From an uncultured Tateyamaria sp. (lineage in GTDB: Bacteria > Pseudomonadota > Alphaproteobacteria > Rhodobacterales > Rhodobacteraceae), in the NCBI RefSeq assembly GCF_947503045.1, contig NZ_CANNCF010000001.1, positions 62,001 through 126,000 of the forward strand: a stretch of DNA of 64,000 bases, read 5' to 3'. Below are positions 26,602 through 36,335 of this stretch, one piece after another. Position numbers and translations under genes: made by a program. The notes beneath the pieces were generated by a model. That model was not told the DNA's origin. It ran no database searches and saw only the letters and a program-made list of their open reading frames with translations. The first letter of the stretch is position 1; each line of letters starts with the position of its first letter.

Positions 26602-29451
26602 ATGGCATATCAAACCCGGCGGGACCCACTTTTTGACCAGAACGTGCAGGCAGCGATTGAAAAACGCGGCCGCGAGTTGATCGGTATCGCCCTGCTGATG
26701 GTGGGGCTGATGGCGGCAGCGATGATGCTGAGCTACACGCCGCATGATCCCAACTGGATGGCCTCGACCGATGCACCCGTACAGAACTGGATGGGCCGGA
26801 CGGGGGCGGCGCTGGCGGCACCCATGTTCATGATCGCAGGCTGGGGCATCTTCGGCATCGCTGTGGTGCTGATCGTCTGGGGCGTGCGCTTTGCCCTGCA
26901 TCTGGGGCGGGAACGGGCGCTCGGGCGGTTGATCTTTGCGCCGATCGCGATTGCCTTTGGTTCGATCTATGCCGCCACACTGCAGCCGGGTCCGGAGTGG
27001 AGCGCGACCCACGGGTTCGGCCTTGGCGGGCTGTTTGGCGACACCGTCATGGCGTTTTTGCTGACCGCCCTGCCGATTGGATCGACCTTTACGGTCAAGC
27101 TGATGTCGCTGATGATGGGCGTCGGGATCGTGGTGTTCGGGGCTTTTGTGCTTGGTTTCACCAAGGCCGAAGTGGCACGTCTGGCGCGCTTTTTGCTGGT
27201 CGGACTTGTGGTCGCCTATGCCGCACTGATGACCGTGCTGGGCCGTGGTGCCAGCGGGGCGGTTCAGGCCGCACGCGCGCTGCAGGACCGCCAGGCCGAG
27301 CGGCGGGCGCAGCGCGAGTTGGCCGCGCAAGAGGCCGACGCATATGCAATCTCGATCCCGCTGACGGACGAACGCGCACCGGAGTATGAGCCGGATTATG
27401 AACCGGCCCGCACCGGTCTGTTGGCGCGCATGCCTGCGCTGATCAAACGGGCCGAGCCTGCGGTGCAGACCATGCCTGACATGGAACTGGTCGAAACCTA
27501 CCCGAACGCAGATATCGCATATGAGGACGGGCAGGGCGACGCGCGGATTCGCAACAAGATTGCGGACGTGATCAAATCGCGTGTCCGTGCCGCACCTGCC
27601 GGGCAACCCAACCCGCACGCCCCGCTGACCAGGGGGCGCGGGCGTGGGCCCGACCCGCTGCTGGTGCACGGCGCACCCCATCACGCGCTGCCGCCCGAAC
27701 CGCCCCTGACAGGTGGGCTGGTGGCACGCCGGGCCGAACCGCCGTTGACCGCGCCCGAGGGCTACGAGGACGTCATCGAACCGGTTATGCCCGACATGCC
27801 GATACCCGACCCGATTGTGGCCAGCCCCGTGGCCGAACCGCGCAAGGTGGTCCAACAGCCCGCCCGCAAGCCCGTGCAACCCAGCACCCGCGCGCGTGAA
27901 GAGGCCCAGCCCAAACTGGCCTTCGAGGACACGCATCCCGGCTTTGAACTGCCACCGCTGAACCTGCTGGAAACCCCGACCGAGGTGCAGCGTCACCACC
28001 TCAGCGACGAGGCACTCGAAGAAAACGCGCGCATGCTGGAATCGGTGCTGGATGACTATGGCGTCAAGGGCGAGATCGTTTCGGTCCGTCCGGGTCCCGT
28101 GGTCACCATGTACGAGCTTGAACCCGCGCCGGGCCTCAAGGCCTCTCGCGTGATCGGGCTGGCGGACGATATCGCGCGCTCCATGGCGGCCCTGTCCGCA
28201 CGGGTCAGCACCGTGCCCGGTCGCTCTGTCATCGGTATCGAATTGCCCAACGAAAACCGCGAAAAGGTGGTGCTGCGCGAAATCCTCGCCTCGCGCGACT
28301 TTGGCGACAGCAACATGCGCCTGCCGCTGGCTTTGGGTAAGGATATCGGCGGTGACAGCATGGTCGCCAACCTCGCCAAGATGCCTCACCTGCTGATCGC
28401 GGGGACCACCGGCTCGGGCAAGTCCGTGGCGATCAACACGATGATCCTTTCGCTGCTTTACAAGCTCACGCCCGAAGAGTGCCGCCTGATCATGATCGAC
28501 CCCAAGATGCTGGAACTCAGCGTCTATGACGGCATCCCGCACCTGCTCTCCCCCGTTGTGACCGACCCGAAAAAGGCTGTGGTCGCGCTCAAATGGACCG
28601 TGGGCGAGATGGAAGAACGGTATCGCAAGATGTCCAAGATGGGCGTGCGCAACATCGAGGGCTACAATGGCCGCGTGCGCGAGGCGCTGGCCAAGGACGA
28701 GATGTTCTCCCGCACTGTGCAGACCGGATTCGATGACGAGACGGGTGAACCCATTTTCGAGACCGAAGAGTTCGCACCCGAGGCGCTGCCCTACATCGTC
28801 GTCATCGTGGACGAGATGGCCGACCTGATGATGGTGGCTGGCAAGGAAATCGAGGCCTGCATCCAGCGTCTTGCGCAGATGGCGCGGGCCTCAGGCATCC
28901 ACCTGATCATGGCCACACAGCGCCCCTCGGTCGATGTGATCACCGGCACGATCAAGGCGAACTTCCCCACGCGGATCTCCTTCCAGGTGACCAGTAAAAT
29001 CGACTCGCGCACCATTCTGGGTGAGATGGGGGCCGAACAGCTTTTGGGCATGGGCGACATGCTTTACATGGCAGGCGGCGCCAAGATCACGCGTTGCCAC
29101 GGCCCCTTCGTGTCGGATGAAGAGGTCGAAGAGGTTGTGAACCACCTCAAGGCCTTTGGCACCCCCGATTATGTCAGCGGCGTGCTCGACGGGCCGGACG
29201 AGGACAAGGAAAGCAGCATCGATCAGGTGCTGGGCCTTGGTGGCAATACGGACGGTGAGGACGCGCTTTATGACACCGCCGTCGCCATCGTGATCAAGGA
29301 CCGCAAATGCTCGACCTCCTACATCCAGCGCAAGCTGGCCATCGGCTATAACAAGGCCGCGCGGCTGGTCGAGCAGATGGAGGACGAGGGCGTCGTCAGC
29401 AGCGCCAACCACGTCGGCAAACGCGAGATTCTGGTGCCCGAACACGGCTAA
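26602..29451 (+). CDS. ftsK: DNA translocase FtsK
   Basis: The 949-residue protein has four or five N-terminal membrane helices (about 25-190), a long Pro/Ala/Arg linker (about 220-440), then alpha/beta motor domains with Walker [13 protein letters not shown] and Walker [13 protein letters not shown], the [26 protein letters not shown] block, and the C-terminal gamma winged helix ([25 protein letters not shown]). FtsK anchors at the division septum and pumps chromosome dimers to dif. Length is normal for alphaproteobacteria. GAGGCAAGG precedes the ATG. Confidence 0.96.
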   Translation: MAYQTRRDPLFDQNVQAAIEKRGRELIGIALLMVGLMAAAMMLSYTPHDPNWMASTDAPVQNWMGRTGAALAAPMFMIAGWGIFGIAVVLIVWGVRFALHLGRERALGRLIFAPIAIAFGSIYAATLQPGPEWSATHGFGLGGLFGDTVMAFLLTALPIGSTFTVKLMSLMMGVGIVVFGAFVLGFTKAEVARLARFLLVGLVVAYAALMTVLGRGASGAVQAARALQDRQAERRAQRELAAQEADAYAISIPLTDERAPEYEPDYEPARTGLLARMPALIKRAEPAVQTMPDMELVETYPNADIAYEDGQGDARIRNKIADVIKSRVRAAPAGQPNPHAPLTRGRGRGPDPLLVHGAPHHALPPEPPLTGGLVARRAEPPLTAPEGYEDVIEPVMPDMPIPDPIVASPVAEPRKVVQQPARKPVQPSTRAREEAQPKLAFEDTHPGFELPPLNLLETPTEVQRHHLSDEALEENARMLESVLDDYGVKGEIVSVRPGPVVTMYELEPAPGLKASRVIGLADDIARSMAALSARVSTVPGRSVIGIELPNENREKVVLREILASRDFGDSNMRLPLALGKDIGGDSMVANLAKMPHLLIAGTTGSGKSVAINTMILSLLYKLTPEECRLIMIDPKMLELSVYDGIPHLLSPVVTDPKKAVVALKWTVGEMEERYRKMSKMGVRNIEGYNGRVREALAKDEMFSRTVQTGFDDETGEPIFETEEFAPEALPYIVVIVDEMADLMMVAGKEIEACIQRLAQMARASGIHLIMATQRPSVDVITGTIKANFPTRISFQVTSKIDSRTILGEMGAEQLLGMGDMLYMAGGAKITRCHGPFVSDEEVEEVVNHLKAFGTPDYVSGVLDGPDEDKESSIDQVLGLGGNTDGEDALYDTAVAIVIKDRKCSTSYIQRKLAIGYNKAARLVEQMEDEGVVSSANHVGKREILVPEHG

Positions 29452-29463
29452 GGCACACAATCG

Positions 29464-29503
29464 GTGCACAGCCTGTGCACAGTGTGTGTACGGGGTGTGC
29501 ATC
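29464..29503. repeat. GTGCACA/TGTGCAC dyad cluster A
   Basis: GTGCACA-GCC-TGTGCAC (29464-29480), then degenerate TGTGTAC and TGTGCAT half-sites. It lies 12 bases after the ftsK stop. The same dyad with an ACC centre occurs at 46947-46963, with a second copy beside it. Confidence 0.7.
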
Positions 29504-29518
29504 GCCTGATTTGGGTCG

Positions 29519-29541
29519 CAGTTTTCAAATCTTGAAAACTG
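29519..29541. promoter_or_regulatory. Perfect 10-bp inverted repeat between ftsK and lolA
   Basis: CAGTTTTCAA-ATC-TTGAAAACTG. No T-run follows. It may be an operator for the downstream lolA gene or an ftsK mRNA end; it lies 67 bases past ftsK and 124 bases before the lolA start. Confidence 0.5.
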
Positions 29542-29665
29542 TTGGCCTCACGCGGGCGGTGCGTTCAGCAGGGATTAGCCGGGGTTGGACGGCGTGCTAT
29601 CGCATATCACCGCGCCGCGCTCTATATCAGGATCAACGACACTGATCCCAAGGACGCACGCCACA

Positions 29666-30259
29666 ATGATCCGCATGACACGTATCGCCACTTTCGCACT
29701 GGCCCTGCTGACCGGGCAGGCGGCATGGGCTGACAAATTGCCGCTGGGCACGATCTCTGGCTATCTTAATGACCTGAAAACCGCGCAAGGGTCATTCACA
29801 CAGATCAACGACGATGGCTCGATCAGCACCGGCACGATCTACATCAAACGACCCGGTAAAATGCGGTTCGAATATAACGCTCCGGACTCTGCGCTTGTCG
29901 TGGCGTCGGCCAACGCGGTCTACGTCGCGGACTCAAAATCCAACCAACCGCCCGAGACCTATCCCCTGCGGCGCACCCCGCTGTCCCTGATCCTCGCGCG
30001 CAATGTGAATCTGGGCAAGGCAAACATGGTGGTGGGTCACGATTTTGACGGCACAGCCACGATTGTGACCGCGCAAGACCCTGAAAACCCTGAATATGGC
30101 AGCATCCAGATGAAGTTCACCGACAACCCTGTGCAGCTGCGCCAATGGGTGGTGAACGATGACGGCGGCGGTCAGACCACCGTCATTCTGGGCGAGATGA
30201 AGGTCGGCGGCTCGCTCTCCAACCGCCTGTTCGATGCGCCGCGCCGCAATACGGACTAG
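29666..30259 (+). CDS. lolA: Outer-membrane lipoprotein carrier LolA
   Basis: The 197-residue protein has a signal peptide (MIRMTRIATFALALLTGQAAWA) and a LolA-type mature domain: LNDLKTAQGSFTQINDDGSISTG and IKRPGKMRFEYNAPDSALVVA with the conserved Arg of the hydrophobic half-barrel, then TPLSLILARNVNL and a C-terminal DDGGGQTTVILGEM strand. It ferries lipoproteins from LolCDE across the periplasm. The start at 29666 gives a standard signal; the upstream in-frame start would add 27 unconserved residues. The ftsK-lolA order is common in this group. Confidence 0.9.
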   Translation: MIRMTRIATFALALLTGQAAWADKLPLGTISGYLNDLKTAQGSFTQINDDGSISTGTIYIKRPGKMRFEYNAPDSALVVASANAVYVADSKSNQPPETYPLRRTPLSLILARNVNLGKANMVVGHDFDGTATIVTAQDPENPEYGSIQMKFTDNPVQLRQWVVNDDGGGQTTVILGEMKVGGSLSNRLFDAPRRNTD

Positions 30260-30268
30260 GCGCTCGCC

Positions 30269-30847
30269 TCAGGTGCAGGACCGCAGTTGCACCGCATACA
30301 TGTCAGCGCGCTGATCAACTTCTCCGGCGACGCGGACAAGCCACGGCTTGGAGTTGTATGACCCGCGGGTGAACCCGGTGCGGCCCTCGTGATAGGCCAG
30401 ATACTGGTTGCGCGCGTCCGATACGGGCACGCCCAGCCGCGACTGGGTTTCCAGCATGTACCAGCCCATGAAATCGGTCGCATCGCGGATGCGGTCACGG
30501 CGGGCCGAACGCTTGCCGGTCTGATCCAGGTATTCCTCCCACGTGCCATCGAGGGCCTGCGAATAGCCATAGGCGCTGGACTGACGGCCCAGTGGGATCA
30601 CCCCGGCCGCATAACGGTAGGGGGTGCGCGCATCAGAAATGAATTTGCTTTCCTGATAGATCGTCGCCATTTGCACGTGCACAGGCACGCCATATCTGCG
30701 TTCCACTGCACGGAATGCGTTCAGGTATCCGGGACGCTCGGACAGGATCGAACAGGCGTTGTCCAGCTGACGGGGGGCCGTGCCCGACCCGCCACCACAG
30801 CTGGCAGCCAAAAGAACCAATGCCAAAGCGCGAAAGAGTCTGCTCAT
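30269..30847 (-). CDS. Lipoprotein transglycosylase SLT domain protein
   Basis: The 192-residue protein begins with a lipoprotein signal (FRALALVLLAASCGGG; lipobox LAAS-C). It contains RRYGVPVHVQMATIYQESKF with the catalytic Glu in the goose-type/SLT E-S-x-F motif, and SAYGYSQALDGTWEEYL plus YLAYHEGRTGF, as in lytic transglycosylases. It would cleave glycan strands in peptidoglycan from the outer-membrane side. The ATG at 30847 follows GTGAGG; a GTG three codons upstream is possible. Convergent with lolA. Confidence 0.87.
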   Translation of the reverse strand: MSRLFRALALVLLAASCGGGSGTAPRQLDNACSILSERPGYLNAFRAVERRYGVPVHVQMATIYQESKFISDARTPYRYAAGVIPLGRQSSAYGYSQALDGTWEEYLDQTGKRSARRDRIRDATDFMGWYMLETQSRLGVPVSDARNQYLAYHEGRTGFTRGSYNSKPWLVRVAGEVDQRADMYAVQLRSCT

Positions 30848-30921
30848 CTGCCTCACTCGCTTTTGTTTTTTATTTTGCGAGGACTATAGCGAAAAACAGC
30901 GCCCGTGGAAATCACGAATTG

Positions 30922-31803
30922 TTAAAGGACGGCTGCAAGGATCAGGGGAAGGGCCGCGACAGACATCAGGGTCGAGGCAACAACAAGCCCCGCAACGGAC
31001 GGCGCATCTGCCTCGTACTTTTCAGCAAGCAAATATGAGGTGACGGCGACCGGGGTGGCGACTTGCAAAACCAGCACTCCAAACGCAACCCGGTCGAGGC
31101 CGAACAGCGTCCCGACGCCCCAGGCGATGCCGACACAGAGGCAGAGCTTAACAAAGGATAAACCCACCGCGCGCGCCATCCCCTTGGCCGACAGGCGGGC
31201 CACCGCGACCCCCAGCGTGATCAGCATAACAGGGATCGCGATTTGCCCGATCAGTTCCAGGGTGTTGGTCAGAAAGGTCGGTGTTTCCCAGCCCTGCCAC
31301 ATGAACAGCGCGCCCAGCACCGTGCCCCAGACCAGCGGTTCGCGCAGCACCTTGCCGATGGAACCCGCCCCCGCCACCAGCCAGATGCCATAGGTGTAGG
31401 ACCACAGGGCCATGATCGCAAAGACGATGATCGCATAGCTGAGACCGACGTCGCCGAACGCAAACAGCGCCAGCGGCAGGCCCAGATTGCCGGTATTGCC
31501 GAAAATCAGCGGCGCCGTATAGGTCCGCCGCTCCAGCCTCAGCAGTTTGACCAGCATCAAAAAGGCCAGCGTGACAAACCCATAGGCCATCACCGAGGCC
31601 AGCGACAAAGCGGTCAGCGCGGCGGGGTCGATTCGGGTCTGCATGAGCGAGACAAAGATCAGGCAAGGCAGCGACAGCGTCATCGCCAACTGGGTGACAA
31701 ACTGGATCCGGTACTCGAGACCCACCTTGACCCAGACGAAACCGATGCTGGCCAGCAAAAAGACGGGGGCGACGATTTGAAGGACTGTTACTGTCAGGTT
31801 CAC
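30922..31803 (-). CDS. AEC (auxin efflux carrier)-family transporter
   Basis: The 293-residue membrane protein has about ten hydrophobic helices with the family's first-half pattern (VWVKVGLEYRIQFVTQLAMTLSLPCLIF), the FGNTGNLGLPLALFAFGD crossover and a symmetric second half ending VASTLMSVAALPLILAAVL. Members are secondary carriers for organic acids such as malate or malonate. The substrate is unknown. It is transcribed away from hspQ. Confidence 0.88.
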   Translation of the reverse strand: MNLTVTVLQIVAPVFLLASIGFVWVKVGLEYRIQFVTQLAMTLSLPCLIFVSLMQTRIDPAALTALSLASVMAYGFVTLAFLMLVKLLRLERRTYTAPLIFGNTGNLGLPLALFAFGDVGLSYAIIVFAIMALWSYTYGIWLVAGAGSIGKVLREPLVWGTVLGALFMWQGWETPTFLTNTLELIGQIAIPVMLITLGVAVARLSAKGMARAVGLSFVKLCLCVGIAWGVGTLFGLDRVAFGVLVLQVATPVAVTSYLLAEKYEADAPSVAGLVVASTLMSVAALPLILAAVL

Positions 31804-31888
31804 AGACTGTTTCCAGCAAAAATGCGCTCAATTATTGGACAAATGTCCCTTGCACCGTGTAGTCACGGACGGTAGGGGGCGCAACGCC

Positions 31889-32215
31889 ATGCTGAGAACT
31901 CGCGCAAAATACCACCTGGGCCAAGTCGTACGGCACAAGAAACACCCCTTCCGGGGCGTGGTCTTTGACGTGGACCCCGAGTTTTCGAACACGGACGAGT
32001 GGTACGAGGCGATTCCCGAAGACAGCCGCCCCAAGAAAGCGCAGCCGTTTTATCACCTGCTGGCCGAGAACGATCAAAGCTATTACGTGGCTTACGTCTC
32101 TGAACAGAACCTTGTTGCGGACTACTCCGGTGAACCTGTGGACCACCCGGACATCCCTGATCTGTTCGGCCCGTTCCAGGACGGCACCTACCCGCTGCAT
32201 TTCCAGCTGAACTGA
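31889..32215 (+). CDS. hspQ: HspQ/YccV heat-shock protein
   Basis: The 108-residue protein starts RAKYHLGQVVRHKKHPFRGVVFDVDPEFSNTDEWYEAIP and continues with FYHLLAENDQSYYVAYVSEQNL, the hemimethylated-DNA-binding/YccV fold. HspQ is a specificity factor and substrate of Lon. The start at 31889 was chosen because similarity begins there; the frame stays open 18 codons further 5'. It stands alone, followed by an inverted pair of REP-like repeats. Confidence 0.92.
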   Translation: MLRTRAKYHLGQVVRHKKHPFRGVVFDVDPEFSNTDEWYEAIPEDSRPKKAQPFYHLLAENDQSYYVAYVSEQNLVADYSGEPVDHPDIPDLFGPFQDGTYPLHFQLN

Positions 32216-32219
32216 GGGA

Positions 32220-32275
32220 AGATGGGCAGATTGCCCATCCTACTTGGCGCTCCGTAGGTTAGGCTGTCTGCCCAC
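32220..32275. repeat. Inverted pair of REP-like repeats, copies 4 and 5
   Basis: Copy 4 (32220-32243) is in minus orientation with GATGGGCA/TTGCCCATC arms. Copy 5 (32253-32275), in plus orientation, reads GTAGGTTAGGC, TGTC, TGCCCACC and is partly decayed. Nine bases separate them. Paired head-to-head or tail-to-tail REPs (REPINs) are the form usually moved by RAYT transposases. The pair sits between convergent hspQ and gamma-glutamyltransferase genes. Confidence 0.75.
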
Positions 32276-32281
32276 CGCACC

Positions 32282-33856
32282 TCAATACCCCAACGCACAG
32301 CCATCCTTGCGCGCATCGCTCGCCCCTTCCAGCACGCCGTTGTCATGCATCTCGATCGCCTGCGCGCCGCCAATGGCCGTTTCGCGGATCACGACGTTAT
32401 GGCCCAGATCGGACAGTTCGGCACGCACAGCCTCGCTATAGCCCCGCTCGATCTTGAGGTCCCCCTGATCCGTAAAGGTGCGCGGTGCGTCGATGGCGGC
32501 CTGCGGGTCCATCCCGTAATCCACAAGGTTGGTGACAAAGCGGGCATGGCCCATCGGCTGATATGCCCCGCCCATCACACCAAATGGCATGATCGGTTTG
32601 CCATCCCGCGCCAGCATGCCGGGGATGATGGTATGCATGGGGCGCTTGCCACCCTTCAGCTCGTTCGGATGCCCTTCTTCGAGGGTAAAGCCTGCGCCGC
32701 GGTTTTGCAGCAGGATGCCGTATTTCTCGCTTGCGATGCCCGACCCAAACCCGTTGAAGATCGAATAGATCAGCGACACAGCCATCCGGTCCTTGTCGAC
32801 CACGGTGATATAGATCGTGTCCTTGTGCACCTGCTCGGACAGCTCCGTGGCGCTTTGAATTGCACGGGTCGGGTCGATCAACGCGGCCAGTTTTGCCGCT
32901 GTGTTCGGGTCCAGCATGTGATCCAGGCGGGTGGTATATTCCATGTCCGCCACAAAGCGATTGCGCGCGTCATAGGCCAGTTTCGCCACCTCGGCCTCGA
33001 TATGGGCACGCTGGCTGCCAAACGGGTCCATGCTCGCAAGGTCGAAATGGGTGAGCATGTTCAGCATCAGATTGGCCGTTGCGCCATGGCCGTTTGGCGG
33101 ATGCTCGAACAGTTCGGTGCGCTTGTAAGTGCTGCTGATCGGGTCCGTGTCGGTGCAGGCGGTTGTCGCGAAATCCTCGGCCGTGTGCTTGCCACCAAGG
33201 GCTGAAAGGGCCGCCAGCATGTCGTCGGCCACTTCGCCAGTGTAAAACCCGTCGCGCCCGTCCGCTGCGATCCGGCGCAGCACTTCGGCCTGTCCGGGCG
33301 CGGCGAACACCTGTCCGGCCGAGGGCACCTTGCCATTCACGAGGTAGTAATCCCGCGCCGCACCTTGCAAAACCTCGGCATCGCGCACCCAGTCAAAGGC
33401 GACGCGATCCGACACCGGCACGCCGTGCTCTGCATAGTGGATCGCGGGGGCAAGGACGCGGTCGAGGCCCAGCGCGCCCACCCGCTCGGACAGGGTGCAA
33501 AAGGCGTCTATGGCGCCGGGGATGGTCACGGCATGCGGGCTTTGGATGGGAACCACGCTCTGACCCTTTGCGCGCAGGTCTGCGGCATCAAGGGCGACTG
33601 GGGCGCGACCCGACCCGTTGAGCGCGTTGATCTTGCCGCTGGCATCGGACCACAGCACGAAACAGTCGCCGCCGATCCCGGTCATTTGCGGCTCGCAAAT
33701 GCCCAGCAGTACAGCGCCCGCAATGGCCGCATCCATCGCATTGCCGCCCGCCTTGAGCGTCTCGACGGCGACCTGCGCCGCCAGCGGGTGCGAGGTTGCG
33801 CACATGCCAGAGGTTGCCAGAACGGGCGAACGCCCCGGAAAATGGAAATCACGCAT
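32282..33856 (-). CDS. Gamma-glutamyltransferase family Ntn-hydrolase
   Basis: The 524-residue protein shows GGT order: ATSGMCATSHPLAAQVAVETLKAGGNAMDAAIAG, GGDCFVLWSD, a GSGRAP motif, then the autoprocessing point at Thr in KDTIYITVVDKD, and late IPGMLARDGKPIMPFGVMGG. The catalytic Thr is retained, though the usual following Thr-His is Ile-Tyr. No signal peptide is present, unlike enterobacterial GGT, so it is probably cytoplasmic and may act as an amidohydrolase (for example glutathione or acylase-type substrates). Confidence 0.88.
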   Translation of the reverse strand: MRDFHFPGRSPVLATSGMCATSHPLAAQVAVETLKAGGNAMDAAIAGAVLLGICEPQMTGIGGDCFVLWSDASGKINALNGSGRAPVALDAADLRAKGQSVVPIQSPHAVTIPGAIDAFCTLSERVGALGLDRVLAPAIHYAEHGVPVSDRVAFDWVRDAEVLQGAARDYYLVNGKVPSAGQVFAAPGQAEVLRRIAADGRDGFYTGEVADDMLAALSALGGKHTAEDFATTACTDTDPISSTYKRTELFEHPPNGHGATANLMLNMLTHFDLASMDPFGSQRAHIEAEVAKLAYDARNRFVADMEYTTRLDHMLDPNTAAKLAALIDPTRAIQSATELSEQVHKDTIYITVVDKDRMAVSLIYSIFNGFGSGIASEKYGILLQNRGAGFTLEEGHPNELKGGKRPMHTIIPGMLARDGKPIMPFGVMGGAYQPMGHARFVTNLVDYGMDPQAAIDAPRTFTDQGDLKIERGYSEAVRAELSDLGHNVVIRETAIGGAQAIEMHDNGVLEGASDARKDGCALGY

Positions 33857-34246
33857 GTCGGAAGGCCCCTTTGCTCAGCGCAGTGCCCCGCAACCTAGTT
33901 GCGTCAGCGGCCATGTCTACTGGATTATGGGGGGAGTAAGTTCCTCGGTGCCGCGCACTGGGTGGGGGCAATTAAACGCGACACCGAGGGAAGCCATATG
34001 CAGCTACAAGGAATGGTATGCCGTTTGATCAAGGCATGAATGTGGTCGCTGCGCGGCAGTTTTGCGGAATCTGGCGGATGGGTAAGATTGCATGGCCGAA
34101 GGTGCGCATCCGAATAGGCAGGCAGAAGGTGCGCGGGGCCTTCAGCGGCAGATCACCTCGACGGCCATCTCCGCAAGGAAAATACGAAACACCAAAGGAT
34201 CAATGCGAACCCAGCACACTCCACCCGCGTACCGCCCTGCGGGCGA
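33857..34246. other. Intergenic region without a convincing gene
   Basis: About 390 bases between the gamma-glutamyltransferase start and the end of the anti-sigma gene. CCTCGGTG at 33943 and CACCGAGG at 33982 form an inverted repeat with a 31-base gap. Short plus-strand frames have arginine-rich, non-conserved-looking content. Confidence 0.4.
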
Positions 34247-34711
34247 TCAGCTGATGGCGACGGCCAGACGCAGGCTCAGGTGGTTTTCTGAATTGATCCG
34301 GTCATAGGTTACATCCTTGGCCAGGTCCTTGATCAGGAACCAGCCAAACCCGCCCTCGGGCATGTCATTCAGTGCGACATCGGTTTCCACAGGGGTCCCC
34401 AGCGGCGTGCGCCCGTCCGGCATCGCGCGGCCCGCATCGATCACCGTCATATGCAGACCGTCGCGGGCGTGGCTGCAGGTGATGTTGATCGGCCCCTCAG
34501 GGTCGCCTTCGGGGTAGGCATGCTCGACAATATTGTTCAGCGCCTCGGCCATGACCAATTCCACTGTTCCGGCTTCTTCGACGTCCAGCGACAATGGCGT
34601 CAGCCCCTCCATCAGCTTTTTCAGGGCTTCGCGCACGGCCATTGTGCCGCTTTGGATCGAGATGTTGAAGGCAGGGAAGGTTGAGACGGCGGACATGGAG
34701 CAGTCTTTCAT
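34247..34711 (-). CDS. RsbW-like anti-sigma factor histidine-kinase-fold ATPase
   Basis: The 154-residue protein has a GHKL ATPase core: the N-box VELVMAEALNNIVEHAYP with Glu and Asn, the G1 box TVIDAGRAMP, and a G2-like PEGGFGWFLIKDLAKDVTYDR. This is the RsbW/SpoIIAB anti-sigma type. It overlaps in operon with the STAS gene just upstream (13 bases apart), giving a partner-switching pair in which the kinase phosphorylates the STAS protein. No sigma factor is nearby. An alternative ATG at 34696 would remove five residues. Confidence 0.85.
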   Translation of the reverse strand: MKDCSMSAVSTFPAFNISIQSGTMAVREALKKLMEGLTPLSLDVEEAGTVELVMAEALNNIVEHAYPEGDPEGPINITCSHARDGLHMTVIDAGRAMPDGRTPLGTPVETDVALNDMPEGGFGWFLIKDLAKDVTYDRINSENHLSLRLAVAIS

Positions 34712-34724
34712 AAGGAGCGACAAG

Positions 34725-35063
34725 TCAGGTCTTCAATGCGTCAAGGGCCCCGTCGAGGGTCGAAAACACACTGAAAACACTGTCCATTCGGGTCAGGCGA
34801 AACACTTTTTCCACCGTTGGCGTCAGTCCGGCCAGCGCAAGCTTTCGCGACGCACCCATATGTTTCATTGAGGCCACGATCGCCCCCAACCCACTGGAAT
34901 CGATGAATTGTACCTCGCTCAGGTCCAGTACCACTGTGTCGCTGCCCCCTTCGGTCGAGGCGCGCATCGCATCCTTGAATTCGATGGCAACAGCGGCGTC
35001 GATCCTGTTATCCAGTACGGAAACCACTTGCAGGTTGTCTTCTGATCGGCTGCGAAGATCCAT
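34725..35063 (-). CDS. STAS-domain anti-sigma factor antagonist
   Basis: The 112-residue protein is a single STAS domain: LQVVSVLDNRIDAAVAIEFKDAM, VVLDLSEVQFIDSSGLGAIVASMKHM and LALAGLTPTVEKVFRLTRMDSVF. The phosphorylatable Ser is in IDSSGLG. In its unphosphorylated form it should bind the anti-sigma kinase encoded next and release its target. The start at 35063 is chosen because GAGGGCGG lies just before it; an ATG four codons upstream is possible. Confidence 0.9.
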   Translation of the reverse strand: MDLRSRSEDNLQVVSVLDNRIDAAVAIEFKDAMRASTEGGSDTVVLDLSEVQFIDSSGLGAIVASMKHMGASRKLALAGLTPTVEKVFRLTRMDSVFSVFSTLDGALDALKT

Positions 35064-35154
35064 GTCCGCCCTCATGCAGGTTCAGGTTACATTGCGTGTC
35101 TAAAAGCCAATCCTTACTATTAGGTTGCCACCTGCCCACAAAGGAGCCCGCCTC

Positions 35155-36327
35155 ATGAAACCAGTTGTCATCGCCGGTGCCGCGCGCACCCCAATGGGCG
35201 GATTTCAGGGCGCCTTGTCCGATATGCCCGCCGCAACTCTGGGCGGGATTGCCATCAAGGCGGCAATGACGGCGGCAGGGGCCGCATCCGTGGACGAGGT
35301 GTTGATGGGCTGTGTGCTGCCTGCGGGACAAGGTCAGGCCCCCGCGCGTCAGGCCGGATTTGCTGCCGGACTGAGCGAGGATGTGCCTGCGACGACGCTG
35401 AACAAGATGTGCGGCTCTGGCATGAAGGCGGCAATGATGGCCTTTGACCAGATCGCCCTGGGCCACGCGGACACGATGATCGCAGGCGGGATGGAAAGCA
35501 TGTCAGGCGCGCCCTACCTGCTGCCCAAGATGCGCGGCGGCGCGCGGCTGGGCCATGCACAGGTTGTCGATCACATGTTTCTTGACGGGCTTGAGGATGC
35601 CTATGACAAGGGCCGCCTGATGGGCACTTTCGCCGAGGATTGCGCGGAGACCTACCAGTTCACCCGCGACGTTCAGGACGAATACGCCCTCGCCTCGCTG
35701 TCGCGCGCGCAGGCCGCGATTGAAAGCGGCGCGTTTGAGGGTGAGGTGACCCCGGTCGAGGTCACCTCGCGCAAGGGCACGACAACCGTCGCTACGGATG
35801 AACAACCCGGCAGCGCGCGTCCCGACAAGATCCCCCACCTGAAACCCGCCTTTCGCGAGGGCGGGACGGTGACGGCGGCCAATTCCTCGTCCATTTCGGA
35901 CGGGGCCGCGGCCCTGTTGCTTGCCTCCGAAGAGGCGGCCGTGGCGCAGGGCCTGAGCGTGCGGGCGCGCATCCTCGGCCATGCCAGCCATGCGCAGGCG
36001 CCGGGTCTGTTCACCACGGCGCCTGTGCCCGCCGCGCAAAAACTGCTGGCGCGGATCGGGTGGACCAAGGAGGACGTCGATCTGTGGGAGGTGAACGAGG
36101 CCTTTGCCGTGGTGCCGCTCGCCTTCATGCGGGAAATGGGGCTGGACCACGATGTGGTTAACGTCAACGGCGGGGCCTGCGCGCTGGGGCATCCCATTGG
36201 GGCCTCTGGCGCCCGGATCATGGTGACGCTGCTGAACGCACTGGAAAAACGCGGCCTCAAACGGGGTGTTGCCGCCATCTGCATCGGCGGGGGCGAAGGC
36301 ACAGCCATCGCCATCGAGCGGGTTTGA
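35155..36327 (+). CDS. Acetyl-CoA C-acetyltransferase (thiolase)
   Basis: The 390-residue thiolase has the nucleophile Cys in LNKMCGSGMKAAM, the His in GGACALGHPIGASGARI and the second Cys in AICIGGGEGTA. It condenses or cleaves acetoacetyl-CoA, serving ketone-body, PHB or degradative pathways. An AAGGAG ribosome site precedes the ATG at 35155. No PHB or beta-oxidation genes are adjacent, so the pathway cannot be fixed. Confidence 0.94.
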   Translation: MKPVVIAGAARTPMGGFQGALSDMPAATLGGIAIKAAMTAAGAASVDEVLMGCVLPAGQGQAPARQAGFAAGLSEDVPATTLNKMCGSGMKAAMMAFDQIALGHADTMIAGGMESMSGAPYLLPKMRGGARLGHAQVVDHMFLDGLEDAYDKGRLMGTFAEDCAETYQFTRDVQDEYALASLSRAQAAIESGAFEGEVTPVEVTSRKGTTTVATDEQPGSARPDKIPHLKPAFREGGTVTAANSSSISDGAAALLLASEEAAVAQGLSVRARILGHASHAQAPGLFTTAPVPAAQKLLARIGWTKEDVDLWEVNEAFAVVPLAFMREMGLDHDVVNVNGGACALGHPIGASGARIMVTLLNALEKRGLKRGVAAICIGGGEGTAIAIERV

Positions 36328-36335
36328 CCTTCTCT

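Noticed and set aside
26572-28542. 656-codon frame antisense to ftsK
   Set aside because: Shadow of the ftsK reading frame; no family resemblance and no ribosome site.
33943-33989. CCTCGGTG/CACCGAGG inverted repeat as an operator or attenuator
   Set aside because: The 31-base gap and lack of a nearby start codon on a consistent strand make a function unsupported.
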